Shown here: positions 24,205 through 33,982 of the stretch, piece after piece
Layout of the letters: every line of letters begins with the position of its first letter
Position numbering within the stretch: position 1 is the stretch's first letter
DNA from: Rhizobium bangladeshense
GTDB lineage: Bacteria; Pseudomonadota; Alphaproteobacteria; Rhizobiales; Rhizobiaceae
Direction: 5' to 3'
Length of the DNA stretch: 64,000 nt
NCBI RefSeq assembly: GCF_001662075.1
Contig: NZ_LYPL01000010.1
Span: 62,001 to 126,000 of the forward strand
Translations under genes and position numbers: made by a program
Notes under the pieces: model-generated
What the model was told of the DNA's origin: nothing
What the model saw: only the letters and a program-made list of their open reading frames with translations
The model's database searches: none

Positions 24205-24924
24205 ATGCAGGATATGGATTCATGGCTGTCGGAGAAGAAAGAGATAGGCCGGAGAAACGCTGCCGAAGCGGTCTTCGAAGATATCCGCACGGCCATTGTC
24301 AGTCGGAAACTGGCGCTCGGAACCCGTCTTCCCGCGGAGGTGCAACTCGCCGAACGTTACGGCATCAGCCGGGCGATCGTGCGGGAGGCGCTCCGCTCGC
24401 TGCAGACGCTTGGCTTTACGCAGACCAGGACCGGCCGGGGCACTTTCGTCGTTTCGGAAAGCCCGGCGCGGCAGCTCGGCGGCGGCGCCTATTCCGCCCG
24501 CGACCTGATGGAGGCGCGCCCCTGCATCGAGATCCCGGCTGCGGGCTGGGCGGCATTGCGGCGCTCGAACGCGCAGCTGGCGTCGCTCTTATCCTTGTGC
24601 GACCGGATGGACGAGGAGGAGGACATTCAGACATGGGTGCGGATGGACGCTGAGTTTCATGGAGAGATCGCCGAAGCCTCGGGCAACGCGATCTTCCGGA
24701 AGGTTGTCGCCGATGTCCGCGGCGCTCTTTCGACGCAGTCGGAACTGGTGGAGCACGTTCGCGGCCGGCGCAAAGCCTCCAACGCCGAGCACCGCCGCAT
24801 TCTGGAGGCCATCGCCGCAGGCAGCCAACGGGCTGCGCGCGCCGCCATGGCGGAGCACCTGCTGGAGGTCAAGCGTTCCATCATCGGCATTGCTGGTGAA
24901 GAGAAAGCGCCGCTGACGATATGA
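24205..24924 (+). CDS. FadR-type GntR regulator, paralogue of the next gene
   Basis: The product is 239 residues: a GntR winged helix (LPAEVQLAERYGISRAIVRE, residues about 35-60) followed by an FCD ligand-binding domain. ATG 24205 is chosen because MQDMDSWLSE aligns with MNDLQSWLSD of the adjacent paralogue. The two proteins match along their whole length (ARDLMEAR, EVSAAGWAALRRS/EIPAAGWAALRRS), so this is a tandem duplication. It may control the upstream transport/ureidoglycine block or act with the second copy on the ans genes. Confidence 0.88.
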   Translation: MQDMDSWLSEKKEIGRRNAAEAVFEDIRTAIVSRKLALGTRLPAEVQLAERYGISRAIVREALRSLQTLGFTQTRTGRGTFVVSESPARQLGGGAYSARDLMEARPCIEIPAAGWAALRRSNAQLASLLSLCDRMDEEEDIQTWVRMDAEFHGEIAEASGNAIFRKVVADVRGALSTQSELVEHVRGRRKASNAEHRRILEAIAAGSQRAARAAMAEHLLEVKRSIIGIAGEEKAPLTI

Positions 24925-24976
24925 TTTCCAATGTCGCGCCCGGATATCCGGGTCGCTGCCGATCGAATGCAAAGCG

Positions 24977-25678
24977 ATGAACGATCTACAAAGCTGGCTT
25001 TCCGACACCGCGATCCTCAGTCGAAAAAGCGCCTCGGAACTGGTTTTCGAGGAGTTGCGCAATCTCATTCTGTCCGGCCGCTTTACCGCCGGTTCCAAGC
25101 TGCCGTCGGAAGCCAAGCTCGCGGCAAAATACGGTGTCAGCCGTCCGATCGTGCGGGAAGCGCTGCGCTCGCTGCAGATTTTGGGGCTGACGGAGACGCG
25201 CACCGGAAGCGGGACCTATGTGCTTACCGCCGCAGGCGACGGAGATATTCGCTACGGCAATTATTCGGCGCGTGATCTGATGGAGGCGCGAGCCTTCGTC
25301 GAGGTCTCCGCTGCCGGCTGGGCGGCGCTGCGCCGGAGCGACGATGAGCTGTCCCGGCTGCTGGCGCTGTGCGACCGGATGGAGCAGGAAGAAGATACCG
25401 AGGCGTGGGTGCGGCTGGATTCGGATTTTCACGGGCTGATTGCCGAGGCATCGAAGAATGCCGTCTTTCGCGACATCGTCGATGACGTCCGCGAGGCGAT
25501 GGCGCGACAATCCGGGCTGCTGACCGCCTTGGGGCCGAGGCGTCAGGAATCGAATGAAGAGCATCGCGCCATCGTCGAAGCCATCCGCAAAGGGGCGGAG
25601 GCCGAGGCCCAGGCGGCGATGGAAATTCATCTCAAAAAAGTCGAGGCGGCTGTCAGCCGCATCATCGGCTCGATGTAA
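24977..25678 (+). CDS. ansR: GntR/FCD regulator, probable AnsR
   Basis: The product is 233 residues with a GntR winged helix (LPSEAKLAAKYGVSRPIVRE) and FCD domain. It lies directly upstream of the permease-asparaginase-aspartase genes in the same orientation. In R. etli the asparagine operon is preceded by the GntR-type repressor gene ansR, so this copy is the better candidate of the two paralogues. The effector is probably asparagine or aspartate (established for the R. etli system, inferred here). Confidence 0.7.
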   Translation: MNDLQSWLSDTAILSRKSASELVFEELRNLILSGRFTAGSKLPSEAKLAAKYGVSRPIVREALRSLQILGLTETRTGSGTYVLTAAGDGDIRYGNYSARDLMEARAFVEVSAAGWAALRRSDDELSRLLALCDRMEQEEDTEAWVRLDSDFHGLIAEASKNAVFRDIVDDVREAMARQSGLLTALGPRRQESNEEHRAIVEAIRKGAEAEAQAAMEIHLKKVEAAVSRIIGSM

Positions 25679-25742
25679 TCCTGCCGGTAAAGACCTCTCC
25701 CCAGGCCGTCGGTTAAGCATCCACAAATAGCAGAGCAAAAAT

Positions 25743-25773
25743 CCTTGACTGCAAGGTAGTTTTTCCTTTAATC
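25743..25773 (+). promoter_or_regulatory. Candidate ansP promoter with overlapping palindrome
   Basis: TTGACT at 25745-25750 could be a -35 box, with TTAATC (25768-25773) a weak -10 at 17 bases. CCTTG-ACTG-CAAGG (25743-25756) is an inverted repeat over the -35, a plausible GntR repressor site. The spacer 25679-25870 otherwise shows no gene. Confidence 0.35.
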
Positions 25774-25870
25774 GCCAAACCTGTCAGACCGCATAGCAGA
25801 TTAACATCTTTATGGCATCTGCGCGGAGGGGCGGCCGGGAGGTTGCCGAACCCATGGATAGGGAGGAGAA

Positions 25871-27343
25871 ATGACAGTGATGCAATCCAACAGAAGCGAG
25901 GCCGATCGCCAGGTCTTTGCCGAGGAGGACCTCGGTTACCACAAGGCGCTGAAGCCGCGGCAGATCCAGATGATCGCCATCGGCGGCGCCATCGGCACGG
26001 GGCTGTTTCTCGGCGCCGGCGGCCGGCTTGCCGCTGCCGGTCCGGCACTTGTGCTGGTCTATGCCTTGTGCGGCTTTTTCGCTTTTCTCGTTCTGAGGGC
26101 TCTCGGCGAACTGATCGTCCATCGCCCGACCTCGGGCTCGTTCGTCTCCTATGCCCGCGAATTTTACGGCGAAAAGCTCGCCTTCGCGGTCGGCTGGATG
26201 TATTGGCTGACCTGGGCGATGACGGCGGTCGCCGACGTCACCGCGGTCGCCCTCTACATGAATTTCTTCAAGGCCTATGTCCCGTGGATCGCGATGATCG
26301 ATCAGTGGGTGTTTGCGCTGGCGGCGCTGGTCCTCGTCCTCTCGATGAACCTCCTGTCGGTAAAGGTCTTCGGGGAACTGGAATTCTGGTTCAGCCTCGT
26401 CAAGGTCCTTGCCCTCGTCGTCTTCCTGATCGTCGCCGTCTACTTCGTCGTCACGGGCACGCCGATCGATGGCCATGTTCCGGGCCTGAACACGATCACC
26501 GATTTCGGCGGGGTGTTCCCGAACAGCGTCCTGCCGGCTCTCGTGGTGATCCAGGGCGTGGTCTTCGCCTATGCCTCGATCGAGCTGATCGGCACCGCCG
26601 CCGGCGAAACCGAAAATGCCCGCACGGTCATGCCGCGGGCGATCCGGACGGTCGTGCTGCGCCTGGTGATCTTCTATGTCGGCTCGGTCCTGCTGCTGTC
26701 GCTGCTGCTGCCTTATACCGCCTATAAGGGCGGCGAGAGTCCGTTCGTGACCTTCTTCGGCAAGATCGGCATCCAGGGCGCCGATGTCGTCATGAACCTC
26801 GTGGTGCTGACCGCCGTTCTGTCGTCGCTCAATGCCGGCCTCTATTCGACCGGCCGCATCCTGCATTCCATGGCGATTTCGGGTTCGGCCCCGGCGGCAC
26901 TGGCGAAGATGAACCGATCCGGCGTGCCCTATGTCGGCATTGCGGTGACGGCTGTCGTGACCGCCTTCGGCGTCGTGCTGAACGCCGTCGTTCCGGCAGA
27001 AGCCTTCGAGATCGGTCTGAATGTCGCCGCTCTCGGCATCATCGCGGCGTGGGGCGTGATCGTGCTCTGCCAGCTCAAGTTGTGGCAGCTGTCGCGGCAG
27101 GGCAAGCTGTCACGGCCTGAATTCCGGATGTTCGGCGCGCCTTATACCGGCTTGCTGACCCTGGGCTTCCTCGCCGTCGTCGTGATCCTGATGGCCCTCG
27201 ACTATCCCGTCGGAACCTATACGGTCGCCTCTCTGGCTCTGATCATTCCGGCGCTGGTGGTCGGCTGGCTCTTGATGCGGGAGCGCATCCACATGCTCGC
27301 CGCCGAACAGGGCGAGGATCGCGGCGGTTTCGATCTCGCCTGA
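25871..27343 (+). CDS. ansP: Amino acid permease, probable L-asparagine permease
   Basis: The 490-residue inner-membrane transporter of the APC superfamily (AAT family) has about 12 predicted transmembrane helices. The first helix contains IGGAIGTGLFLGAG, the family's Gly-rich substrate motif, followed by ALGELIVHRPTSGSF. ATG 25871 follows GGGAGGAG. Position between ansR and the asparaginase gene identifies it as the asparagine importer of the ans operon; transport specificity itself is inferred from context. Confidence 0.85.
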   Translation: MTVMQSNRSEADRQVFAEEDLGYHKALKPRQIQMIAIGGAIGTGLFLGAGGRLAAAGPALVLVYALCGFFAFLVLRALGELIVHRPTSGSFVSYAREFYGEKLAFAVGWMYWLTWAMTAVADVTAVALYMNFFKAYVPWIAMIDQWVFALAALVLVLSMNLLSVKVFGELEFWFSLVKVLALVVFLIVAVYFVVTGTPIDGHVPGLNTITDFGGVFPNSVLPALVVIQGVVFAYASIELIGTAAGETENARTVMPRAIRTVVLRLVIFYVGSVLLLSLLLPYTAYKGGESPFVTFFGKIGIQGADVVMNLVVLTAVLSSLNAGLYSTGRILHSMAISGSAPAALAKMNRSGVPYVGIAVTAVVTAFGVVLNAVVPAEAFEIGLNVAALGIIAAWGVIVLCQLKLWQLSRQGKLSRPEFRMFGAPYTGLLTLGFLAVVVILMALDYPVGTYTVASLALIIPALVVGWLLMRERIHMLAAEQGEDRGGFDLA

Positions 27344-27414
27344 CATCGATCGAGAATCCGAGCTTGCCCCGGCGGCGCAGCCGCCGCCGGGGTGCGGCAT
27401 AAATGGAGAAAGAC

Positions 27415-28518
27415 ATGACCCCGAGTGAGGATTTCGTCGTCACCGATCGTGGCGGGATCGTCGAGAACAGTCATCGCGTCCACGCGGCTGTCGTCGATGC
27501 CAAGGGCAGGCTGCTCTACACGCTCGGAAATCCGGCGCGTATGACGCTTGCCCGCTCCGCCGCCAAGCCGGCGCAGGCGCTCGCCATCCTGGAGACGGAG
27601 GGCGTCGAGCGTTTCGGCTTCGATGATGCGGATATTGCGCTGATGTGCGCGTCCCACAGCAGCGAAGAGCGGCATATCGCGCGGACGCGAACCATGCTGT
27701 CTAAGATCAAGGCCGAGGAGGCCAACCTTCGCTGCGGCGGCCATCCTTCGCTGTCGGAAACGGTGAACCGCGCCTGGATCAGGCAGGATTTTATCCCGAC
27801 GGCAGTCTGCAGCAATTGCTCGGGCAAACACGTCGGCATGCTTGCCGGCGCCCGGGCGATCGGGGCAGGCATGGAAGGCTACCACCTGCCGGATCATCCG
27901 ATGCAGGAGAGGGTCAAACGCACCGTCGCCGAACTCTGCGATCTGGACGTCCGGCAGGTCGAATGGGGGATCGACGGATGCAATCTCCCGACTCCCGCCT
28001 TTCCGCTGGACCGCCTGGCCCGCATCTATGCCAAGCTTGCCGCGGCAGCGGACGGGGAAGGGGCGGGCGAGGCTTCGCCGACGCGGGGGCCGGCATTGGC
28101 CCGCATCTTCCATGCAATGGCGCGCCACCCTGACATGGTTGCGGGCGAGGGACGCTATTGCACGCTGCTGATGCGCGCATTCGACGGCGCCCTCATCGGC
28201 AAGCTCGGGGCCGATGCCAGCTACGCAATCGGCGTGCGGGCCTCGGATGCAACCCGGCGATTGGGAACGGACGGTGCGCTCGGCATCTCGGTCAAGATCG
28301 AGGACGGCAATCTTGAAATCCTTTACGCCGTCGTAACGGAGCTCCTCGAGCGGCTCGGCATCGGCTCGCCGGATATCCGAAGCCAGCTCGCGCCGTTCCA
28401 TCATCCCCAGCGCGTGAACACGATGGGTGTTACGACAGGCGGCGTGTCCTTTCCGTTCACGCTGCGTGGATCGAAGCCGGGCGGGGACGATCCTCGTCCT
28501 GCCGCTCTGGCCCGATGA
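27415..28518 (+). CDS. ansA: L-asparaginase, R. etli ReAV type
   Basis: The 367-residue cytoplasmic enzyme hydrolyses L-asparagine to aspartate and ammonia. From ATG 27415 (GGAGAAAG just upstream; an ATG four codons earlier is less likely) the length equals that of R. etli ReAV. Its functional residues are at the same numbers: Ser48 and Lys51 (LARSAAKPAQ), Lys263, and the zinc site Cys135, Lys138, Asp187 and Cys189. This Ntn-unrelated, serine-type family (PF06089) differs from the E. coli enzymes. It lies 71 bases after ansP. Confidence 0.95.
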   Translation: MTPSEDFVVTDRGGIVENSHRVHAAVVDAKGRLLYTLGNPARMTLARSAAKPAQALAILETEGVERFGFDDADIALMCASHSSEERHIARTRTMLSKIKAEEANLRCGGHPSLSETVNRAWIRQDFIPTAVCSNCSGKHVGMLAGARAIGAGMEGYHLPDHPMQERVKRTVAELCDLDVRQVEWGIDGCNLPTPAFPLDRLARIYAKLAAAADGEGAGEASPTRGPALARIFHAMARHPDMVAGEGRYCTLLMRAFDGALIGKLGADASYAIGVRASDATRRLGTDGALGISVKIEDGNLEILYAVVTELLERLGIGSPDIRSQLAPFHHPQRVNTMGVTTGGVSFPFTLRGSKPGGDDPRPAALAR

Positions 28519-28617
28519 CGCCTGCGGACGCGGCCGTTCCGCCGCGTCCCGCCCGAACCTCGTCTTCAGCCTGCCGCGGCAATACGTGCTCGCAGCGCCC
28601 TCTCGAAAGCTTCTGCC

Positions 28618-30045
<1,428 letters not shown>

Positions 30046-30094
30046 AGGCGTGCGGCTCACTTTGCTTCCGGGCGGCGACACTCTCTGGAACTGA

Positions 30095-31024
30095 TCACGC
30101 CGCCTTTGCTTGCGGCTTGGCAGCCTTGATGTGGGTGACGCTGCGGCGGCCGTCGATGCTGACGGGGACGTCGCCGTCGACGGTGGCGCGGTGCACGACG
30201 CGGTGCTGGTCGCCATAATCGTTGACGGCATAGTGCTGGGTGGCGCGATTGTCCCAGATCGCCACATCTCCGGCTCTCCAGCGCCAGCGCACGGTATTTT
30301 CCGGGGCGGTGACGTAGGACTGGAACACCTCGTAGAGTTTTACGGAGTCGCTCTTCGACAGGCCGACAAGGCGCTGAACGAAGTTGCCGAGCAGCAGCGA
30401 TCTTTCCCCGGTTTCCGGATGGACACGGACAACAGGATGCTCGGTCTCGTAGATGGTCGAGGTGAAAACTTCCTCGAAATGCTTCTTCTCTTCGGCACTG
30501 GCGCGAGGGCGCACGGCGGCATAGTCGTAGGCATTGCTGTGAATGGCCCATAAATTGTCCGCCAACAGTTTCAGCGGTGCCGGCAGACTTTCATAGGCGG
30601 CATGGGTGTTGGACCAGATCGTGTCGCCGCCGGCCGCCGGGATGACGACGCCGCGAAGCACGGAGAATTTGGGATAGGCATCTACGAAGGTGACGTCGGT
30701 GTGCCACTGGTCCGCCCTGCCGCCACCGCGGCTGGAATCGAGATTGAGGATGGAAGCCGTGCCTGAGACCGGTCCCTGGGTTGGATGCGGCACGAGATCG
30801 CCGAGGCGGCGTGCGAAAGCTTCCTGTTCGGGATCGTCAAGATGTCCCTGATCGCGGAAGAAGATGACCTTGTGCTTCAGGAGAAGCTGGTTGATGGCTG
30901 CTACCGTTGCATCCGAAAGCTCTCCGCTAAGGCGAATACCTTTGATTGCGGCTCCGACACGGCCGGTCAGTGGGACGATATCGGACTCGGGAATGGTTTG
31001 GTTGACGAGAACCGGATTGCTCAT
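30095..31024 (-). CDS. TauD/TfdA family Fe(II)/2-oxoglutarate dioxygenase
   Basis: The product is 309 residues. The iron-binding triad is visible as His108-x-Asp110 (WHTDVTF) and a distal His near residue 270 (DQHRVVHRATV), with the 2-oxoglutarate Arg close by. Sequence features (LLGNFVQRLVGLSKSDS, RWRWRAGDVAIWDNRATQHY) are those of the taurine dioxygenase/alkylsulfatase AtsK group, which oxidise organosulfur compounds to release sulfur. ATG 31024 has AGGAG seven bases upstream. There is no linked sulfonate transporter in the window. Confidence 0.88.
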   Translation of the reverse strand: MSNPVLVNQTIPESDIVPLTGRVGAAIKGIRLSGELSDATVAAINQLLLKHKVIFFRDQGHLDDPEQEAFARRLGDLVPHPTQGPVSGTASILNLDSSRGGGRADQWHTDVTFVDAYPKFSVLRGVVIPAAGGDTIWSNTHAAYESLPAPLKLLADNLWAIHSNAYDYAAVRPRASAEEKKHFEEVFTSTIYETEHPVVRVHPETGERSLLLGNFVQRLVGLSKSDSVKLYEVFQSYVTAPENTVRWRWRAGDVAIWDNRATQHYAVNDYGDQHRVVHRATVDGDVPVSIDGRRSVTHIKAAKPQAKAA

Positions 31025-31314
31025 GGAAGTCTCCTGTTTGATTTGGAAGAAGTCGGCAGGTCACATGCACCCATCCATTGGGCGTTCGAAATCTCAGCGC
31101 TGAACTCGACAGGGCTATGGAACCGCATAATCTATAAAATCTGTAGACAATATTTTCTAATTTTGCCTGTTTTCGTGAAACAGCCGCTTCGATTTCCTTG
31201 CCAGCCGGGAGGCTGGCGGCGGTTGCCGTTTCTTCCTATCTTCCGTCGGCGGCGTGCGATCGCCGAGCAACATCACGCTTGAGGCCGTAGATCGGCGCCG
31301 GAAAGGAACTTTCG
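31025..31314. promoter_or_regulatory. Divergent intergenic region of the dioxygenase and AhpD-like genes
   Basis: These 290 bases hold no supported gene. The middle is strikingly AT-rich (31125-31175, containing TCTATAAAATCTGTAGACAA), as expected for divergent promoters; exact boxes cannot be assigned. Confidence 0.4.
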
Positions 31315-31722
31315 ATGGCAACAGTCAAACTTCTGTCGGATCAAGAGGCCGCAGCCATTCCGGCCGTGCAAGCCGTGTTCGATGACATCAGGGCGACACG
31401 CAAGACCGATTTCATCAACAATTTCTGGCGTGCTCTTGCAAATGACCCCGCAAATCTCAAGCGGGTATGGGAGACGCTCAAATCGGTCATGACGGTCGAA
31501 GGCGCCATCGATCCGTTGGCGCGCGAGATGATCTACATAGCGGTGTCGACAGCCAATGCCTGCCAGTACTGCGTTCAATCCCACACCGCAGCCGCCCGTG
31601 CGCGGGGGATGACCGATGCCCAACACGGCGAACTCCTGACGATCATCGGGCTTGCCGCGCAGACAAATCATCTCGCTCTCGCCATGCAGGTTCCGCCCGA
31701 TCCGGAATTCGAGGTGGGATAG
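31315..31722 (+). CDS. AhpD-like carboxymuconolactone decarboxylase family protein
   Basis: The product is 135 residues, all-helical. The redox motif CQYC (Cys83, Cys86) followed by His90 (VQSH) is the AhpD peroxidase signature, so it is likely a thiol-dependent alkylhydroperoxidase. It starts at ATG 31315, divergent from the dioxygenase gene. It is followed by pseudogene debris, so any former operon partners have been lost. Confidence 0.88.
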   Translation: MATVKLLSDQEAAAIPAVQAVFDDIRATRKTDFINNFWRALANDPANLKRVWETLKSVMTVEGAIDPLAREMIYIAVSTANACQYCVQSHTAAARARGMTDAQHGELLTIIGLAAQTNHLALAMQVPPDPEFEVG

Positions 31723-31794
31723 GAAATGACGGACTGCGGTTCATTCCCATCAAGGCGGAGGATGCATACTCCGCATCCAAATCAGCGGTCGGGT

Positions 31795-32124
31795 ATGGTG
31801 ATGGAGCAGCTCGCTCGCGACGGCATGACGATGATTCTCGTCACCCACGAAATGGGCTTCGCCCGGCGCGTCGCCACTCAGACGTTCTTCATGAACCAGG
31901 GAAATATCTGCCGATGGAGAGGGAGAATGCAAAGCGCCTTTCGTCTCACCAGGGGTACGCTTGATGCCCTGTTGGCTTGTACCGGCACGGCACTCGCGCA
32001 ATCGCCACATATTCTCGCTGGGATTCAGCCGGCAACTACTGACCATCCTGTCGAGTTGAAAGGGTCACGTGATCCAAAGCAGGCTATCCGTCTCAAATTC
32101 CGTGACCTGCCCCCGAGGTCCTGA
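31795..32124 (+). pseudogene. Debris of an amino-acid ABC transporter (ATPase end and binding-protein start)
   Basis: The frame first gives LARDGMTMILVTHEMGFARR and an FMNQGNI segment, the conserved H-loop and following strand of HisP/GlnQ-type ATPases. Near 31915 it changes to a Leu/Ala-rich stretch ending TGTALAQS, like the signal peptide of a periplasmic binding protein. The Walker A, signature and Walker B regions are missing and there is no plausible start. These are fused remnants of adjacent transporter genes. Confidence 0.55.
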
Positions 32125-32318
32125 AACTGGCGCCGGACGGCAGGACCGCCTTCGTGACCGAGCGCCTCGGCGAACGACCGCAAGGTGGTAGAACAGTGAA
32201 GGACCTTCCGCCCGGCAACCGGCTCTTCGCTATTGATCTCTCCGAAGCGGCTAACCCAAAGCTTGCGGCGACCGCCGAGGTCACCGCTTTCGCCAACGTG
32301 AGGGCGAATGGCCTTTGA
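32115..32318 (+). pseudogene. C-terminal or internal fragment of a beta-propeller-like protein
   Basis: A 67-codon open stretch reads EVLKLAPDGRTAFVTERLGE, then LPPGNRLFAIDLSEAANP, ending in TGA. The PDG-TAFV and LFAIDLS blocks recur in secreted beta-propeller (YncE/lactonase-like) proteins. There is no start codon or signal, and the 3' end overlaps the convergent AraC gene. It is a decayed fragment. Confidence 0.4.
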
Positions 32319-33135
32319 AGGCGCGAAACAATCTCGCGAAATGACTGGGACTCTCGATTCCGCAGTGTGCCGCAATCTCGGTTATAGGAAGGTCGGTCTT
32401 TTGGAGGAGCAGGGCTGCATGCTCCATGCGGCGGCTGGAGATCGCCTCCAGCGGTGTCTGGCCTGTCGCTCCGCGAAACGCGCGAAAGAAATGCCCCTCG
32501 GAGACGCCAAGCGGGGCCGACAGGTCGGAAATCAAAATCGGCTGATCCAGTCTCGCGTCAATCCTTCCATAGGTATCGGCAAGTTGCCTTTTTGTAAGTG
32601 CATATTTGGCCGCTGTCCTGATGACGGCGGGCGCGGCGACTCGGCGGATAATATATTCGGACAGGGCGAGAGTCATGGCCGAGCAATAGGTTGCGTCCAG
32701 GCTGCCCTCGTGGCGGAATAGGCCGCTCATTTGTGCCGTCATTCCAAAGATGAAGTCGTCGCGGCCGACAACGTGCGACCCCACCTTGCGCAGCATTGGA
32801 TTCCCCAATGTCGGGTCGATCGCGATCGCTCCCCACTCCCAGGCTACGTCGCGGAGCACGAGTTCGCGATTGCAGCCCGCCGGCAAAAAAGACACCATGC
32901 CTTTCCGATCGCGGCCCTCATAGCGACATCCGTCGTCATTTCGAAACGCATGATGCGTAGCGCCGCCATTCAGGGTCACCATGATCAGATGGAAGTCCGG
33001 TGAGATCTTCCCCTCGACTTCTCCGGTGAGGCCGCGATGGGCTGTTTCGAAGCGCCCGCCCGCCCACTCCACGCGCAGATGATCTTGCGGTGGCTTGGTC
33101 AGCTCCCAGCCTTTGGTTCCGGTCGTCTGTTGCAT
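32281..33135 (-). CDS. AraC-family transcriptional regulator
   Basis: The product is 284 residues from ATG 33135 (GGAG upstream; an ATG seven codons earlier is possible). The C-terminal double HTH domain is clear: ILISDLSAPLGVSEGHFFRA, then ITEIAAHCGIESPSHFARLF and the closing GHSPSRWR. The N-terminal half is an effector/oligomerisation domain of unknown ligand. Its target may be the adjacent decayed genes or the SUMF1-like/reductase genes on the same strand upstream. Confidence 0.88.
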   Translation of the reverse strand: MQQTTGTKGWELTKPPQDHLRVEWAGGRFETAHRGLTGEVEGKISPDFHLIMVTLNGGATHHAFRNDDGCRYEGRDRKGMVSFLPAGCNRELVLRDVAWEWGAIAIDPTLGNPMLRKVGSHVVGRDDFIFGMTAQMSGLFRHEGSLDATYCSAMTLALSEYIIRRVAAPAVIRTAAKYALTKRQLADTYGRIDARLDQPILISDLSAPLGVSEGHFFRAFRGATGQTPLEAISSRRMEHAALLLQKTDLPITEIAAHCGIESPSHFARLFRAFKGHSPSRWRKR

Positions 33136-33271
33136 CGCGCCTAACTCCAGCCACACATTCCGCTTCGTTCATCGACGAATATGCTACCGAAGGTATGACT
33201 GAATGGAAGTAGATCACCCTGAAAACCGGCAGATTGCAGCCAGAGTCGTTCAATATCGTGTGAGGCAGGAG

Positions 33272-33982
33272 TTAGAACTTCAGATCATAGGCGCAGCGGA
33301 ATCCGATGTAGACGACGTAGAAATCCGCCGGCTTCCACTGCATCGCTTCTTTCCGCATCTTCTCAGGCCCATACCACCATGAACCGCCGGCGGTGAGGGC
33401 GTTCGCACCGTCCCGATCCGCAAGCCATTCCCAAACGTTGCCGCCCATGTCGTAGAGACCGTTCACGCCCGGTCTTGTCAAACCGCGGGAAGCATGCCGG
33501 GGCCATTGATCAGCGTTGCTCGTGTTCGCGCCTTCGGGCTTAGCGCCTGTCGGGAAGGGATAGGTAGTGCCTGTGGCGAAGCCTGCCGCCGTTCCGCCGC
33601 CATGTTCCCGATAGGCGGCATCTTGCCATTCCTCGCGTGTCGGCAGGCGGCCGCCGACCGAAACACAGTAAGCCCGAGCCTCGTGCCAGCTGACATGGAC
33701 GGCGGGCTCATCCATGCTTTGCGGTGGTTCACCATAGGGGGACAGATAAGTCCAGCCGTAACGGCGGTGCCAGCCGTCGCCCCACTCATGTCCGCCGCCC
33801 TTGCTTTCGGCGGCCGTCTTCAGCCCCTTCGCTTTCGTGAAGGCGGCGAAGTCACGAATGGTAACTTCGCTCCGGTCTATCTCAAAGCCCGCAATCGATA
33901 CCCGATCACTCCCCGCGATGGCAGCAGCCGGTGCTACGAGCAAGATCAATGTCAGGTACGCTGCGCTTGCGGGAAAGGCCAT
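33272..33982 (-). CDS. Exported SUMF1/FGE-sulfatase-domain protein lacking catalytic Cys
   Basis: The product is 236 residues with a Sec signal peptide ending AAAIAG. It has a formylglycine-generating-enzyme-like fold: IDRSEVTIRDFAAF, VHVSWHEARAYCV, GRLPTREEWQDAA and GNVWEWLAD. The region where true FGE has its paired copper-binding Cys reads GGSWWYGPEKM, so neither Cys is present. A formylglycine-generating activity is therefore unlikely, and the domain may serve a binding or other role. Its start overlaps the end of the upstream aldo/keto reductase gene by 31 bases, so they are co-transcribed. Confidence 0.82.
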   Translation of the reverse strand: MAFPASAAYLTLILLVAPAAAIAGSDRVSIAGFEIDRSEVTIRDFAAFTKAKGLKTAAESKGGGHEWGDGWHRRYGWTYLSPYGEPPQSMDEPAVHVSWHEARAYCVSVGGRLPTREEWQDAAYREHGGGTAAGFATGTTYPFPTGAKPEGANTSNADQWPRHASRGLTRPGVNGLYDMGGNVWEWLADRDGANALTAGGSWWYGPEKMRKEAMQWKPADFYVVYIGFRCAYDLKF

